Assembly: GCA_963830495.1 (NCBI GenBank)
Contig: CAWHMS010000002.1
Coordinates: forward strand, 124,001 to 188,000
Length of the DNA: 64,000 bases
Source: CAWHMS01 sp963830495
GTDB taxonomy: Bacteria; Actinomycetota; Actinomycetes; Propionibacteriales; Nocardioidaceae
Direction: 5' to 3'
The translations under genes and the position numbers were made by a program. The notes under the pieces were generated by a model that saw only the letters and a program-made list of their open reading frames with translations, was not told the DNA's origin and ran no database searches. Positions 34,999 to 43,515 of the stretch are shown piece after piece (the first letter of the stretch is position 1; every line of letters begins with the position of its first letter).

Positions 34999-36537
34999 AT
35001 GGATGTGGGGACATTGGTGACCCGGGCGGCTCATCGATTCGGCGATCGGGTCGCGGTCGAGGGTCCGGACGCCAGCCGGACGTTCCGCGAGCTTGGCGAC
35101 CGGGTGTTTCGCTTCGCGAATGCGCTGCGCGGCCTGGGACTGCAGCCGGGCGATCGGGTGCTGGACCTGCAGACCAACTCCACTGCCTACTTCGAGACAG
35201 ATCTCGCGCTGCGTGCAGGCGGATTCGTGCGTACGGCGCTCAACCACCGGCTGCACCCGAGCGACTGGGAGCGGATCGCCGCCGACTCCGGCGCCCGAGC
35301 GCTGGTCTATCACCACTCGTTCGCCGACCGGGTCGATGCTTTGCGGGCGCAGGTGGAGGTGCTGGTCTGCGTCGGACCGGGGCCGGGGCTGGACTACGAC
35401 GAGACGGTCGCCGCCGGTGTGCCGTCGCCGCTGGCTGCAGATCCCGACGCGCTCTGCGGGCTGCACTACTCCTCCGGGACCACCGGGCGCCCCAAGGGCG
35501 CGCGCCGTACGCACCGCAACTGGGTCGCCTCCGTGGTGAACATGACGCACGACGTCCTCGGCGGCGTGCCCGGACCGCAAGACCGCTACCTCCATGCCGG
35601 CCCGATCACGCACACGTCGGGGTTGTTCGTGCTGCCCTTCCTGGTCGCGGGTGCTCGGCAGATCATCCTGCCGAGCTGGGATCCGGACTCGTTCGTGCAT
35701 GCGGTGCAGCAGCGCGGCGCCACGCACTGCGCAGTCGTGCCGACCATGATCGCCAGGCTGCTGGCCGTGCCGGGCATGAGCCGGGAGGAGCTGACCGGGC
35801 TGAAGTTGCTCGCCTACGCAGGTGCGCCGATGCCGCCGGACCAGATGCGGCTGGCCCACGAGCGGCTGACGCCTGAACTGGTGCAGTACTACGGGCTGGT
35901 CGAGGCGATCCCACCCGTGACGGTGCTCGACCGCGAGCTGCACGCGCGCGGCCTCGGCTCCGAGTCCGCCCTCCTGACGTCGGCGGGCCGGGCAGCGCTC
36001 GGGGTCGAGATCGCGGTCGTCGATGACGACGGTCGCTCCGTCGGCGAAGGCGAGCAGGGCGAGGTGATCACCCGCGGCGACCACGTGATGGCCGGCTATT
36101 GGCGTGCCGAGTCGCGCGACGACCTGAGCGCCGCCGTGGTCGAGGGCTGGCTGCACACCGGCGACCTCGGACGGATGGATGCCGAAGGCAACCTCTGGCT
36201 CGTGGACCGCAAGGGCGACATGATCATCTCCGGCGGCTACAACATCTACCCGCGCGAGGTGGAGGACGTGGTCGCCGAGGTGCCGGGGGTGGCCGAGGTC
36301 GCCGTGGTCGGGGTCAGGGATGCCGAGTGGGGCCAGCGAGTGGTCGCGGTGGTGACCGAGACCGCGGGCCAGCGGGTGGACGTCGACGCCGTGCTGGCGC
36401 ACTGCCGGAGCCGGATGGCGGCGTACAAGAAGCCCAAGGAGGTGCGGATCGTGGAGTCCTTCCCGGTCAACTCCACGGGCAAGATCGCGAAGAAGGCGCT
36501 GCGCGAACGTCTCGACAGCGAAGCCGCCGCCCCGTGA
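34999..36537 (+). CDS. AMP-forming acyl-CoA ligase
   Basis: 512 residues, start ATG at 34999 with GGAGGGG about 9 nt upstream. ANL motifs: LHYSSGTTGRPKGARRTH near 156-172, YYGLVEAIPPVT near 296, GWLHTGDLGRMDAEGNLWLVDRKGDMIISGGYNIYP near 384-418, and the catalytic Lys in PVNSTGKIAKKAL near 495. It is the second AMP-forming ligase of the cluster and is placed with the mutase (4-nt GTGA overlap), so it probably activates the mutase substrate or a side product. Confidence 0.85.
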   Translation: MDVGTLVTRAAHRFGDRVAVEGPDASRTFRELGDRVFRFANALRGLGLQPGDRVLDLQTNSTAYFETDLALRAGGFVRTALNHRLHPSDWERIAADSGARALVYHHSFADRVDALRAQVEVLVCVGPGPGLDYDETVAAGVPSPLAADPDALCGLHYSSGTTGRPKGARRTHRNWVASVVNMTHDVLGGVPGPQDRYLHAGPITHTSGLFVLPFLVAGARQIILPSWDPDSFVHAVQQRGATHCAVVPTMIARLLAVPGMSREELTGLKLLAYAGAPMPPDQMRLAHERLTPELVQYYGLVEAIPPVTVLDRELHARGLGSESALLTSAGRAALGVEIAVVDDDGRSVGEGEQGEVITRGDHVMAGYWRAESRDDLSAAVVEGWLHTGDLGRMDAEGNLWLVDRKGDMIISGGYNIYPREVEDVVAEVPGVAEVAVVGVRDAEWGQRVVAVVTETAGQRVDVDAVLAHCRSRMAAYKKPKEVRIVESFPVNSTGKIAKKALRERLDSEAAAP

Positions 36538-38069
36538 GCGCGGCCGACCCGCCGCTGCGGCCGGACTTCGCACCGCCCGACGCCGAGCACCCGGGCGAGT
36601 ACCCCTACACCCGAGGCGTCTCGGCCGAGCCGAGGCCGTGGATCATGGGCCAGTACGCCGGTTTCGGGACGCCACGCGAGTCCAACGAGCGGTTCCGCTC
36701 CTTGCTCGAGGCCGGGCAGACGGGGTTTTCCGTCGCGCTGGACCTGCCGACACAGTTGGGGATCGACTCCGACGATCCGCGGGCTGCCGGCGAGGTCGGT
36801 CGCGTGGGTGTGGCCATCGACTCGCTCGCCGACATCGAGATCCTCATGGACGGGATCCCGCTCGAGGAGATCTCGCAGGTCCGCACCACGGCCAACTCCA
36901 TCGGCTACCTGTGGGCGGCGCTGTTCGTGGCCCTCGCCGAGAAGCGCGATGTCGATCCGGACGTGTTCGGCATGTTCATCCAGAACGACGTGTTGAAGGA
37001 GTTCATCGCCCGAGGCACCCAGATCTTCCCGCCCGAAGCATCGCTCGTGCTCGCCGTCGACTGCATCGAGTACTGCGCCGAGCACATGCCGAGCTGGACC
37101 CCGCTGGCGATGAGCGGCTACCACATCCGCGAGTCTGGCGCGTCGGCCACGCAAGAGGTCGCGTTCACCTTCGCGAATGCCCGCGCGTACCTCGACGAGT
37201 GTGGACGTCGCGGCGTGCACGTCGACCAGGTGGCGCCCACCCTCTTCACGTTCCTGGCGGTCACCACCGACGTGCTGCAGGAGGTGGCGAAGCTCCGGGC
37301 CGCCCGTCGCGTGTGGGCCCGACTCATGCGAGAGAGGTACGGCGCCCGCGACCCGCGGTCTCACCAGCTCCGGATCTTCGCCTTCACCGCAGGCTCGACC
37401 CTCACGGCTCAGCAGCCGCTCAACAACGTCGTCCGTGCCTCCGTCGAGACGGTGGCGGCCGCGCTCGCCGGGGTCCAGACCATGCACGTGTCGGCGTACG
37501 ACGAAGCGGTCGGCGTGCCCACCCCCGCCGCGGCGACGCTGGCCCTACGGACCCAGCAGGTGGTGGCCTTCGAGACAGGGCTCACCGAGACTGTCGACCC
37601 GTTAGCCGGCTCGTACGCCGTCGAGGCGTTGACCGACGAGCTGGAAACGTCGATCTGGCAGCTGCTCGAGACGATCGAGCAGCGCGGCGGGGCGCTGGCG
37701 TGCATCGAGTCCGGGGAGTTCGCCCGGGACCTCGCCGACGCGGCGTACCGGCATGCGCAGGCCGTCGACCAGGGCGACCGGACGGTGATCGGAGTCAACC
37801 GGTTCGCGACCGAGCCGGAGCCGCTGGAGGTGTTCGCCATCGACGAGGCGGCAGAGGACGCGCAACGGCAGGCCGTGAGTGACCTCCGCGCCGGCCGGGA
37901 CCAGCAGCAGGTGACCGCGTCGCTCGCACGCCTCCGGGAGGACGTGGCCGCAGGCAGGTCGGTGATGCCGGCGACGATCGAGGCGGTCAAGGCCTACGCC
38001 ACCATCGGCGAGATCGTCGCGGTGCTGCGCGAGGTGCACGGCAGCTGGACTCCGACGGCCACGTTCTGA
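36534..38069 (+). CDS. Adenosylcobalamin-dependent acyl-CoA mutase, large subunit
   Basis: 511 residues, start GTG at 36534. The TIM-barrel large subunit of the methylmalonyl-CoA mutase family is recognisable from PWIMGQYAGFGTPRESNERFR, GQTGFSVALDLPTQLGIDSD, VGRVGVAIDSL and SGYHIRESGASATQEVAF with the catalytic His. The TMYR stretch usual ahead of RPW is replaced by SAEPRPW, and no B12-binding domain is attached, so a separate small subunit is needed; none is in the window. The layout resembles 2-hydroxyisobutyryl-CoA mutase or related enzymes more than classical methylmalonyl-CoA mutase. The substrate is uncertain. Confidence 0.82.
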   Translation: MSAADPPLRPDFAPPDAEHPGEYPYTRGVSAEPRPWIMGQYAGFGTPRESNERFRSLLEAGQTGFSVALDLPTQLGIDSDDPRAAGEVGRVGVAIDSLADIEILMDGIPLEEISQVRTTANSIGYLWAALFVALAEKRDVDPDVFGMFIQNDVLKEFIARGTQIFPPEASLVLAVDCIEYCAEHMPSWTPLAMSGYHIRESGASATQEVAFTFANARAYLDECGRRGVHVDQVAPTLFTFLAVTTDVLQEVAKLRAARRVWARLMRERYGARDPRSHQLRIFAFTAGSTLTAQQPLNNVVRASVETVAAALAGVQTMHVSAYDEAVGVPTPAAATLALRTQQVVAFETGLTETVDPLAGSYAVEALTDELETSIWQLLETIEQRGGALACIESGEFARDLADAAYRHAQAVDQGDRTVIGVNRFATEPEPLEVFAIDEAAEDAQRQAVSDLRAGRDQQQVTASLARLREDVAAGRSVMPATIEAVKAYATIGEIVAVLREVHGSWTPTATF

Positions 38070-38097
38070 CGGCTCGCAAGTGCGCGCGAGACGCAGG

Positions 38098-38793
38098 TCA
38101 GGCCGGGGCTGCGGCGGGCATCGCGCCGACCGACGTCAGCAGTCCCTCCTTGCGCGCCACGACGGCCGCCGCCCAGATGGTCACCGTCGCCGCGGCGACG
38201 TTGGCGCTGACCACGACGACGGTCTTGGTGAGGACGAAGGTCTCCATCGACTGGGAGGTCAGCAGCCACAACGTCATCGACGCCTTGCCGGCACACAGCA
38301 GCGCCCACATCAGCGTGAGACGCCAGAAGAGTCGTCGGATCCGCGGCCGCAGGGAGAGCTCGTGATCCACCGGGTAGAAGTCCGCAGCGATGCGCGCGAC
38401 CACGGGCCGCGTCGTGGCCAACGAGAGCAGGAAGGCGGTCGCCACCAGGCCGTCGCTGATGATGGGCTGGAGGAAGTACAAGAAGGTGCTGTCCGCGGCG
38501 AAGGCGATCGCCGTACGCCCCGTCATGACGGCGGCGGTGAGCACGAGGAGCCCGGACATCCGCCGCCCGGTGACAGCACGCCAGGTGATCGCGCCGTAGG
38601 ACCAGACCAGCGCCGCCACGATCGCGACCCAGACGTCGGCCAGGACGAGGCAGGTGTAGAAGACGGTGCCCGGTACGACGCAGGCCGTCACCAGGCTCAC
38701 CGCCACTTGCCTGACGATGTCTCGCACCTCGGGCCGTTCTGGGCTGATCGGCGGCGCGTCGGCCAGCTGATCTGGCATGGTCAGCACGGTCAT
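38098..38793 (-). CDS. Multi-pass membrane protein, VC0807/DUF3159-like
   Basis: 231 residues with about six hydrophobic segments between residues 28 and 215 (AVSLVTACVVPGTVFYTCLV; DVWVAIVAALVWSYGAITW; MSGLLVLTAAVMTGRTAIAF; FLLSLATTRPVV; LTLMWALLCAGKASMTLWL; VVSANVAAATVTIWAAAVV). It resembles the VC0807 family of unknown function found in many actinobacteria. It faces the catabolic cluster convergently and has a long upstream region shared with lon. Confidence 0.65.
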   Translation of the reverse strand: MTVLTMPDQLADAPPISPERPEVRDIVRQVAVSLVTACVVPGTVFYTCLVLADVWVAIVAALVWSYGAITWRAVTGRRMSGLLVLTAAVMTGRTAIAFAADSTFLYFLQPIISDGLVATAFLLSLATTRPVVARIAADFYPVDHELSLRPRIRRLFWRLTLMWALLCAGKASMTLWLLTSQSMETFVLTKTVVVVSANVAAATVTIWAAAVVARKEGLLTSVGAMPAAAPA

Positions 38794-39075
38794 GGTGTTC
38801 CTCTCCCCGGCGCGGGGCCGGCCCGGGGGTGCTGGACCCGAGATGGTGGCGGTGACTCGCCGTGAGGCGGGTCTGACCGTGCGTCAATGTTACGAAGTCT
38901 GTCCGGATTTGTCCGAATTTTGGAAGAAGAGCTGCCCGCCCTCCGGTGCGCTGGGCGCGTCGGGCACTCGCATCGTCGCTGTCGGTCGTTCGCCGACGGC
39001 GAACACGGCGGCAGTCGGGAACAGCCGGCGGTCTCACCGGGTTGACGTCACCAGACTCAACTCTGGAGGCAATCG

Positions 39076-41448
39076 ATGGCGACCACGCCGACCCGGCTAC
39101 CCGTTCTCTTCCTGACCGACCAGGTGGTGCTCCCTGGGATGGTCGTGCCGATCGAGCTCGACGACGCAGCGCAGGCGGCGATCGACGCGGCCCAGAGCGC
39201 GGGGGACCTCCAGCTGCTGATCGCGCCGCGGCTGCACGACGACTACGCCAGCTTCGGCGTGATCGCGTCCATCGAGCGCGTCGGCCGCTTCGCCGGCGGA
39301 GCTCCCGGAGCGGTGGTCAAAGCCGCGCAGCGGGCAAGGATCGGGGCCGGCACGACCGGCCCGGGTGCTGCGCTCTGGGTCGAGGTCGAGGCCGTCAGTA
39401 CGCCGGAGCCGACCGCCCCCGCGCGCGAGCTGGCGGAGCGCTACAAGGGTCTGGTCGTCGCCGTGCTGCAGCGACGGGAGGCCTGGCAGATCATCGACGG
39501 CTTCACCAGCCTGCGTGACCCCGAGTCGATCGCCGACACAGCCGGCTACGCGTCGTACCTCACGGTGGACCAGAAGCGGGAGCTGCTGGAGACGCCGAAC
39601 GTCGAGGACCGCCTGGACCAGCTGATCGCGTGGACCGAGGATCACCTGGCTGACGTGGAGATCGCCGACAAGATCGGCAAGGACGTCGCCGAGGGCATGG
39701 AGCAGAGCCAGCGCGAGTTCCTGCTGCGCCAGCAGCTGGCGGCGATCCGCAAGGAGCTCGGCGAGGGCGAGGCCGACGGTGCTGACGACTACCGCGCCAG
39801 GGTCGAGGCGGCCGACGTACCCGACGCCGTGCGGGAGGCGCTGCTGCGCGAGGTCGGCAAGCTGGAGCGGTCCAGCGACCAGAACCCGGAGACGTCGTGG
39901 ATCCGCACCTGGCTGGACACCGTGCTCGACCTGCCCTGGCACCAGCGCACGACCGACGACGCCGACCTGGCCAAGGCCCGCGAGGTGCTCGACGCCGACC
40001 ACCACGGCCTCGACGAGGTCAAGGAGCGGATCGTGGAGTACCTGGCCGTGCGCGCCCGACGGGCCGCGCGTGGCCTCGAGGTGGTCGGTGGCCGCGGCTC
40101 CGGCGCCGTGGTGCTGCTGGCCGGCCCGCCCGGGGTCGGCAAGACCTCGCTCGGCGAGAGCGTGGCTCGTGCCCTCGGCCGCCGCTTCGTCCGGGTGGCC
40201 CTGGGCGGAGTGCGGGACGAGGCCGAGGTCCGTGGGCATCGACGCACGTACGTCGGCGCGCTGCCCGGTCGGATCGTCCGCGCCATCAAGGAGGCCGGCA
40301 CGATGAACCCGGTCGTGCTGCTCGACGAGGTCGACAAGGTCGGCGCCGACTATCGCGGCGACCCCGCTGCCGCCCTGCTGGAGGTGCTCGACCCGGCACA
40401 GAACCACACCTTCCGCGACCACTACCTCGAGCTCGACCTCGACTTGTCCGACGTGCTCTTCATCGCGACCGCCAACGTGGTGGAGACGATCCCGTCGGCA
40501 CTGCTGGACCGGATGGAGCTCGTCACGCTGGACGGCTACACCGAGGACGACAAGGTCGCGATCGCCCGGGACTTCCTGCTGCCGCGGCAGCTCGAGCGCG
40601 CCGCTCTCACCGACGCCGAGGTGTCGGTGTCTGACGACGCACTGCACGAGCTCGCCGCCGACTACACCCGGGAGGCCGGCGTGCGGCAGCTGGAGCGGCT
40701 GATCGCCAAGGTCTTGCGCAAGGTCGCCACCCGGCTCAGCGTCGAGCCCGCGGGCTCGACGCCGGCACCGGACGACGGCGCTCAGACACCGATGACCATC
40801 GGTGCGGCCGAGCTCAAGGAGCTGATCGGCCGGCCGCGCTTCACCCCGGAGTCGCACGAGCGCACGGCAGTGCCCGGCGTGGCGTCGGGGCTCGCGGTCA
40901 CCGGCATGGGCGGCGACGTGCTCTACGTCGAGGCCGGCTCCGTCGACACCGGGACCGCTGGACTCACCCTCACCGGCCAGCTGGGCGACGTGATGAAGGA
41001 GTCCGCCCAGATCGCGTTGTCCTTCGTGCGCTCGTCTGCCGCCGCGCTGGAGATCGACCCGGGTCGGCTGGAGCAGTCCGTGCACATGCACGTGCCGGCC
41101 GGCGCCGTACCCAAGGACGGTCCTTCGGCCGGCGTCACCATGGTGACGGCGCTGGCCTCGATGGCCACCGGTCGACCGGTGCGCGGCGAGGTCGGTATGA
41201 CGGGCGAGGTGACGCTGAACGGCCGGGTGCTGCCGATCGGCGGCGTGAAGCAGAAGCTGCTCGCGGCCGAGCGGGCAGGGCTGACCGAGGTGTTCCTCCC
41301 CGCACGCAACGAGCCGGACCTCGAGGACGTCCCGGCCGAGGTGCTCGAGGCAGTGACCGTGCACCTGGTGACCGACGTACGCGAGATCCTGGCGGGCGCG
41401 CTGCAGCCGGTTGACGCCGAACCTGCCGACGGTAGCGTGGCGGCATGA
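39076..41448 (+). CDS. lon: ATP-dependent protease Lon (LonA)
   Basis: 790 residues. The N-terminal substrate-binding domain runs to about 250, with a helical region KIGKDVAEGMEQSQREFLLRQQLAAIRKELGE. Walker A GPPGVGKTS is at about 349, Walker B VVLLDEVDKVG near 415, and the protease dyad is Ser in PKDGPSAGVTM (about 682) and Lys in GGVKQKLLAAERAG (about 725). It degrades misfolded and regulatory proteins in the cytoplasm. The 282-bp upstream region (38794-39075) must hold its promoter; I saw no obvious heat-shock operator there. Confidence 0.95.
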   Translation: MATTPTRLPVLFLTDQVVLPGMVVPIELDDAAQAAIDAAQSAGDLQLLIAPRLHDDYASFGVIASIERVGRFAGGAPGAVVKAAQRARIGAGTTGPGAALWVEVEAVSTPEPTAPARELAERYKGLVVAVLQRREAWQIIDGFTSLRDPESIADTAGYASYLTVDQKRELLETPNVEDRLDQLIAWTEDHLADVEIADKIGKDVAEGMEQSQREFLLRQQLAAIRKELGEGEADGADDYRARVEAADVPDAVREALLREVGKLERSSDQNPETSWIRTWLDTVLDLPWHQRTTDDADLAKAREVLDADHHGLDEVKERIVEYLAVRARRAARGLEVVGGRGSGAVVLLAGPPGVGKTSLGESVARALGRRFVRVALGGVRDEAEVRGHRRTYVGALPGRIVRAIKEAGTMNPVVLLDEVDKVGADYRGDPAAALLEVLDPAQNHTFRDHYLELDLDLSDVLFIATANVVETIPSALLDRMELVTLDGYTEDDKVAIARDFLLPRQLERAALTDAEVSVSDDALHELAADYTREAGVRQLERLIAKVLRKVATRLSVEPAGSTPAPDDGAQTPMTIGAAELKELIGRPRFTPESHERTAVPGVASGLAVTGMGGDVLYVEAGSVDTGTAGLTLTGQLGDVMKESAQIALSFVRSSAAALEIDPGRLEQSVHMHVPAGAVPKDGPSAGVTMVTALASMATGRPVRGEVGMTGEVTLNGRVLPIGGVKQKLLAAERAGLTEVFLPARNEPDLEDVPAEVLEAVTVHLVTDVREILAGALQPVDAEPADGSVAA

Positions 41449-41984
41449 CTGCGCCCATCCTGAAGACCGCGCGGCTCACGCTACGACCCTGGAGCGTCGA
41501 CGACGCACCGGCGGCGCTGGCGATCTTCGGTGCCGGCGAGGTGGCCCGTTGGCTCAGCCCGGCGATCGATCAGGTGCAGGACGAGCCCGGCATGCGGCTG
41601 CTCCTGCAGCAGTGGGTCGCCGAGCAGGAGCGGCTCGTCTCGCCGCAGGGCAGGTGGGCGGTGGAGCTGTCGGAGACCGGCGAGGTGGTCGGCGGCGCCG
41701 GCCTGCTGTTCCTGCCGCCGGGTGACGAGGACCTCGAGCTCGCCTGGCAGCTGGCGCCGGCGTGGTGGGGCCGCGGCTACGCGACCGAGGCCGGCCTCGC
41801 GGTGGCGCGCCACGCCTTCGAGGAGCCCGGTGTCGACGAGGTGTTCGCCGTCGTACGCACCAAGAACGATCGCGGAGTCGCGACCGCGCGCCGTGTCGGC
41901 ATGGAGTGGGTTGGCGAGACCGACAAGTACTACGACCTGCGCTTGCAGGTCTACCGGTTGCGGCTGGGCGACCTGACGACCTGA
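41445..41984 (+). CDS. GNAT N-acetyltransferase (RimJ/RimL type)
   Basis: 179 residues overlapping lon by ATGA. It begins TARLTLRPWSVDDAPAALAIF, the usual opening of RimJ/RimL-like acetyltransferases. The acetyl-CoA loop is LAPAWWGRGYATEAGLAVARHAF near 104-126, and NDRGVATARRVGMEW near 143-157 follows. It acetylates an amine, possibly the N-terminus of a protein; the substrate is unknown. Co-expression with lon is implied by the overlap. Confidence 0.85.
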   Translation: MTAPILKTARLTLRPWSVDDAPAALAIFGAGEVARWLSPAIDQVQDEPGMRLLLQQWVAEQERLVSPQGRWAVELSETGEVVGGAGLLFLPPGDEDLELAWQLAPAWWGRGYATEAGLAVARHAFEEPGVDEVFAVVRTKNDRGVATARRVGMEWVGETDKYYDLRLQVYRLRLGDLTT

Positions 41985-41986
41985 CC

Positions 41987-43345
41987 CTAGGTCTTCTTGG
42001 CCGCGGCCTTTCTCGGGGTGGCCTTCTTGGCTGTCTGCTTCGACGTCCGGCGGCCGCGCGTCTTCCCGGCGACAGCCTTGGCAGCCGGTGGCTGCTGGGG
42101 CACCGCTGATGGTGTGCCTGCGGCCGCCCGGGCATCGGAGTTGTCATCGCCGCCGACGCTGCGCTTCACCAGACCCCACTGCCGCAGCAGCGGCTCGTTC
42201 CAGCACCCGCCGGTCTTGCGCCAGTAGCCGTTGTGCCGCCGTAGCCCGATCCACCGGAACACGACCCGGCCGAGGGTCAACCGCTCCTGCGGGAGGTAGA
42301 CGTGGTTCCGAACCCGCCACCCGTGGAAGACCTCGGTGTCGGCATCGGAGCTGTCGCTGCGCGGATGGAAGTTCGATCCGAGCACGTCGGTCGGGATGAA
42401 CACGTTGTGCCAGGGCAGCTCGCGACGGAAGGGGCGCTGACCGCGGAAGTGCCGCGGCAGGTACAGGCTGATGATGTCGTAGGGACATCCGACGGTCACG
42501 ATGCTCGTCGTCGCCCCCACGCCCTGCGTCGTCGCCGGCCGCTGCGTTCCCGTGACGTAGGTGTCGAGCGTGACGATGGACCCGAAGCTGTAGGCCAACA
42601 CGTGTACGTCGCCGTCGTACCCGGTCTCTCTCAGCTTGTCGATGGCGTCCGGGAGCGCGTCGGTGATGGCCTCGCGGTCACCGTGCTGGTCGAAGTACTG
42701 CAAGAGCTGTCGCATCCGGCGACCGCCGCGGAGCAGGGCACCACGCCACCGCGCGAGTGCTGCAGCCGACACCAGCCCACCCGACAGGGCGAGCCACGAT
42801 GCGGAGTCCACGAGCCAGCTCGGCACCAGGTAATCCCAGCGCGTCTGCATCAGGGCCGCGGCCAGGAACCCCACCAGGGTGATGAGGAAGGCCGCGACCA
42901 GCATCAGCATGCCGCCCAGTCCGAGCGCCAGCTGCAGCTTCGCCATCTTCGACTTGCCCGGCCGCCGCATCGCGACCACCCACAGCATGACGCCGCGCAC
43001 CGTGTACCAGGCCTGCACGAATAGCCCGGGTGCGACGCCTTCCCGGCCGTCTTCCCGGTCGAGCGCCTCGAGCGCCTCGCGATAGTCGAGCTCGGTGACG
43101 TCGAGGAGGCGGGTGCCGTCGGTGTCGACCAGCGTCCGCACAGCGCGCATCCCTGCCGTGGCCGCAGGGGTGTCCTCCATGGCCCGCACCGAGTCGCTGC
43201 GGAAGGCGTCGGCCCGTGCCGCGATCGACTTGGCGATGATGTCGGCACTGTTCAGCGTGTCGTGCCCCAGCCCCGGCACGTAGATCAGGGTGGCCGGCGC
43301 CCTGGGCACGGGCTTGTCCGCTGCGACCTCGTCTGCTGCTGGCAT
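41987..43345 (-). CDS. Membrane-spanning alpha/beta-hydrolase-like protein with Lys/Ala-rich tail
   Basis: 452 residues. LIYVPGLGHDT near 20-30 looks like the first strand and oxyanion loop of an alpha/beta hydrolase, and HVLAYSFGSIVTL near 248-260 holds a nucleophile-elbow motif (Ser253 in AYSFGS). Between them lie two or three hydrophobic spans (about 137-166 and 182-198), so the catalytic-type halves are joined through membrane segments. The last 30 residues (VAGKTRGRRTSKQTAKKATP and beyond) resemble a histone-H1-like basic tail. I do not recognise the family; lipase, esterase or signalling roles are all possible. Confidence 0.6.
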   Translation of the reverse strand: MPAADEVAADKPVPRAPATLIYVPGLGHDTLNSADIIAKSIAARADAFRSDSVRAMEDTPAATAGMRAVRTLVDTDGTRLLDVTELDYREALEALDREDGREGVAPGLFVQAWYTVRGVMLWVVAMRRPGKSKMAKLQLALGLGGMLMLVAAFLITLVGFLAAALMQTRWDYLVPSWLVDSASWLALSGGLVSAAALARWRGALLRGGRRMRQLLQYFDQHGDREAITDALPDAIDKLRETGYDGDVHVLAYSFGSIVTLDTYVTGTQRPATTQGVGATTSIVTVGCPYDIISLYLPRHFRGQRPFRRELPWHNVFIPTDVLGSNFHPRSDSSDADTEVFHGWRVRNHVYLPQERLTLGRVVFRWIGLRRHNGYWRKTGGCWNEPLLRQWGLVKRSVGGDDNSDARAAAGTPSAVPQQPPAAKAVAGKTRGRRTSKQTAKKATPRKAAAKKT

Positions 43346-43515
43346 GTCGGGTCCCCTCGTCGTAGCGCGGCTCGCCGTACGCTGCCCTCACAGGGGCGGG
43401 CAGTCGTCACCGTGAGGGTGCTCCGACCGCAGCGGCCCGTCAACGCCGTAACGCGGTGGTGACGCCGGAGTGACAGACTCGAGGGCAACCCACCTGCAGA
43501 CCTGGGGAGGAAGCC

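Noticed and set aside
39097..41364. 755-codon open frame opposite lon
   Set aside because: The plus strand holds a complete Lon protease with all motifs; the minus frame exists because stop codons are rare at this GC content.
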